A stretch of 22,354 bases of DNA. It comes from Conidiobolus incongruus B7586. Lineage: Eukaryota > Entomophthoromycota > Entomophthoromycetes > Entomophthorales > Conidiobolaceae. The stretch covers positions 1 through 22,354 of the forward strand of contig JNEM01014332.1 in the NCBI GenBank assembly GCA_000697335.1, in the 5' to 3' direction. This document shows positions 19,526 to 22,354 of this stretch, in pieces (the first letter of the stretch is position 1; every line of letters starts with the position of its first letter). A program made the translations under genes and the position numbers. The notes under the pieces are model-generated. The model was not told where the DNA came from. It saw only the letters and a list, made by a program, of their open reading frames with translations, and searched no databases.

Positions 19526-21840
19526 TTCAAATTTAGTGTAAGGCTCGAAGAATTAAAAGTGGGTAGTATATTTTGACTGATGTATTAGCTAAAGAAAAAT
19601 AATAAAAATTATTCAATGATATTTTCAAGTAAAGGTTAAGCGTGGATATAAAATATTTTGCAATGTAATTGATCAGAATAATGAAATTTGGGTGAATTAA
19701 TAAGAATGAGTCTGAAGAGTAATTATAGTATTGACATTTGATGAACATGAGAGTGGAAAATTTGGGATTAATTGATTCAAGATTCTCACTGATTACATCT
19801 ATTCGTCATGATATTAGATTATGTTAATAAAAAAGAGCCACTTGACGACATATTTTAAATTAGTAAATCAAGTAAATTAAATTTGTTCTAACTTGATCAT
19901 ACATTTTTAATATTTATGCAAAGCTTTTGGTTGATGTTAGTTTTTGATATTTTAATTATATTCACTCACTAAATGATGTCAAGATTTTATTGTTATATAT
20001 TACTTATTATATTATTATAACCCATTATATTCAATTAAAGGCTATTACTTTTAGATAATTTAAATCAAAATAGCTGAATCTCATTCTTATAACCAGCCCT
20101 CGACCTAATTTTAAAGTTAAAATTGCTTTTTTATCATAAGATATATAATAAATCATTAATTTACAATAAGATACAAAAAATAAAAAAATCAATAGCAATC
20201 GTATTAATTACATATAGTTGTTTAAAAAATTTTATTCTATTGAATTTGTATATTAATCGCACTTGATTTGTATAATTTGATTTACCACTTTATTTCGATT
20301 TGATTTGTTTAGGGTTAAATTAACCTATCAGTTCCATAATAAAAAATAAATAAATATTCTGAGTTCGAATTGAATGTTGATTTGACACAAAATCAATTTG
20401 GTTTATGAACAGCTGATTTTAATAAAGGGTCTAAAATTTAGATTATCTATTCAAAAAATAATAAGACTCTACATCCACTACAATTCATCATTATAAATTT
20501 CAAATTATCAAATTTTAAATATCTTTTAAGTTCTGATCTATTCTAGGAAAGTACCTCTAAATATCGAAATATTCAATATAATTTTACAATAAATATCTAA
20601 TACAATTCAAGCTTTGATATTTTCTAATTTAAATGATATAACTACCACCGGATAATATTGATTTTTATCAAATATGACCAAATTTCTTAATATATCACAA
20701 CAATTCAAATTATCATTTCAGAGATTTACTCTTGAAACTCAATCAACTCTGTTCTTTTATAATCTTTTATTTTTAGATCATGTATATCACTTATAGATGT
20801 TTTGGATACTTTAGTTAAAATCTTGTATAAAATAGAATTGTAAAAAGTATATACAATATCAAAGATACTATATTTATTTTAAGTAGAATATAATAGTATC
20901 ATTAATAATTCAATTCTAAAAATATTTCAACTATACATAAATTAAAAGAAATAAAATTGCACATACATTGAATATTCAGAAGTGTGATTAAATTTATTAA
21001 CTTTTTTTGTAATTATATTATTTATATGATTTTATAATTTCAAAAAATATATCAATATTCAATTGACTTACAAAAATTCTGAATATCAAAGAGAAAATAG
21101 ATGCTTGATTATAATATATGATTTCTTATAAAATATATAAAATCGTATTAATAATATTTTCACTCATATTATAGTTATTAATGAATAATGCTATTTGTTT
21201 TATATTTTATCAACATTCCATATTTATATCATGTTTAACAATTTATAATTTACAATGATCAATATCTCAATTAATAAATGAATAGAATTATTGTCTTAGA
21301 TCAAACGAATTGAAAGTTTATCATCATTATCTCATTTGCATTTTTCAAAAATTGAACTTTATGTTATAAATTGAATGAATATTTAATATAAACTACCTAT
21401 TATTACTAAATAATATTAGTGAAAATACAATGATGTTAATTAATATTCTCATTTAAGTCTTCATATAATTATAGTATGGAAATTTAGTTTAAAATATACT
21501 AATATAGAATGCAATCAATAAAAGAAAAATTAGTTTAACCTAGTAGCAATAAGGTATAAAAATAATAGTATTATTTCATTCATCTAAATAAATAACTTGA
21601 TTGATAATTGTTATAAAATATTGTATATGATATTAAATATGAAAATTATGATTTATATCTAGTTTGAATGTATTTCAAAATAAACTAAGTATATACAAAT
21701 ATATTATTTACATTTGATATTAATATAATTATTACCTTAAATTTAAAGTAATGGGAAATTTTTTAATTTTTGATTTTTCAAACATATTATTAATTTCAAA
21801 TAAAAAAAATATATACAAAACAAATAAGAAAATAAATAGT
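19526..21840. other. Sin3 upstream region and AT-rich intergenic DNA
   Basis: The first 200-300 bases are presumably the Sin3 promoter and 5' leader; a 71-codon open frame upstream of the Sin3 ATG (19748-19533, minus) has a composition and amino-acid make-up that look accidental. Beyond that, both strands are stop-rich with no splice-consistent coding blocks, no tRNA-like T-arm in context and no long repeat. I see nothing to annotate as a gene. Confidence 0.6.
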
Positions 21841-21848
21841 TTTAAATT

Positions 21849-21864
21849 ATATATATATATATAT
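21849..21864. repeat. (AT)8 microsatellite
   Basis: A perfect AT run that marks the left edge of the extremely AT-rich block filling the rest of the window. Confidence 0.85.
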
Positions 21865-22354
21865 AATAATTTTTTTAAATTAGTTGTTTAATTTAATTAT
21901 ACTTAAACTAAATAATAATTATTAAAAGTTTTTTATTTTAGTATTAGTAAAACTTAACTATAAATCCTTTAAAATCATTTAAAATTTACAAGCAACTTTT
22001 AATAATGAAATATTATCTAAATTAATAATTTATCACTAGGTAAATTACTTTAAAGTTAAGAAAAAAACTACTTAAAACCTATTAAAATTTAAAAAATTAA
22101 TTTCAACTATTATTTTTTTTATTGTTAATAAAGTAAAAAAATATATTAAGAAGTATCTTTTTATTTTAATTAAAGAATTATTAAAATACTTTAATATTAG
22201 TTATATAAGTATTTTATATATATTAAAATTTAAATTAAAATTAATTAATGAAAATATAAAATAAATACTTTATAATTTAACTAAAGCTTAAAAAAAGTTA
22301 GAGTAACTATTATTAAATAAAACTTACTAAAGTATAATTAGAAATTAAAGCTTT
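21865..22354. other. Extremely AT-rich block at the window edge
   Basis: The last four lines (22081-22320) contain only about 20 G or C in 240 bases by hand count, near 8%, against roughly 15-20% in most of the intergenic DNA. Words such as ACTAAA, TTAAA and TATATT recur without a fixed unit. There is no coding signal. A similar composition fills the first 277 bases of the window. It may be an AT isochore, a heavily mutated old repeat, or a poorly supported contig edge. Confidence 0.6.

Noticed and set aside
19533-19748. 71-codon upstream open frame on the Sin3 strand
   Set aside because: The translation is a Tyr/Ile/Leu/Asn mix typical of AT-rich non-coding DNA. It could act as an uORF, but nothing in the sequence supports that.
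20355-20375. GAGTTCGAATTGAATG as a tRNA T-arm
   Set aside because: No matching acceptor, D-arm or anticodon arm can be built in the 70 bases around it.
1-22354. CRISPR arrays, operons, phage or secondary-metabolite clusters
   Set aside because: No regularly spaced repeats and no such genes are present; the spliced eukaryotic genes rule out a prokaryotic reading.

Overview
The window is nuclear DNA of an AT-rich fungus. The genes are eukaryotic. Their introns are tiny (48-86 bp) with GTA-type donors, TAG/AAG acceptors and, in places, a TACTAAC-like branch site. The CLC and Sin3 proteins look fungal. Intergenic DNA is roughly 80-90% A+T and carries AT microsatellites. This fits an early-diverging fungus of the Conidiobolus/Entomophthorales type, but that placement is an inference from composition and style, not from a phylogeny.

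Layout, left to right. 1-3102 is AT-rich and has no intact gene; an exact 19-base Tn5 mosaic end (278-296) marks a sequencing-library artefact. 3103-6116 (+) is a two-exon CLC chloride/proton exchanger. 6626-10016 (+) is a 14-exon gene for NAA25/Mdm20, the auxiliary subunit of the NatB N-terminal acetyltransferase. 10017-12799 is a gene-poor stretch with one possible orphan 3' exon (10276-10402, -) and a decayed coding-like patch (about 11724-12260). 12800-13294 (-) encodes a small secreted, cysteine-rich, probably GPI-anchored protein. 14405-14752 (-) is a three-exon LSM6 gene, which I assembled by hand because no exon is long. 15015-15609 (+) is a broken intron-containing gene of unknown family. 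15758-19525 (-) is a single-exon Sin3 transcriptional co-repressor. 19526-22354 is upstream of Sin3 and has no recognisable gene; it ends in about 490 bases of DNA at only about 8% G+C.

The intact genes are ordinary housekeeping functions: organelle ion exchange, protein N-terminal acetylation, RNA decay or splicing, chromatin repression, and cell surface. There is no operon-like logic joining them, and I found no new multi-gene system. The points most worth a second look are the library-adapter scar, two genes that simple ORF calling misses (LSM6 and the full NAA25), the split between intron-dense AT-rich genes and intron-poor GC-richer genes, the broken gene at 15.0-15.6 kb, and the unrecognised Cys-rich surface protein.
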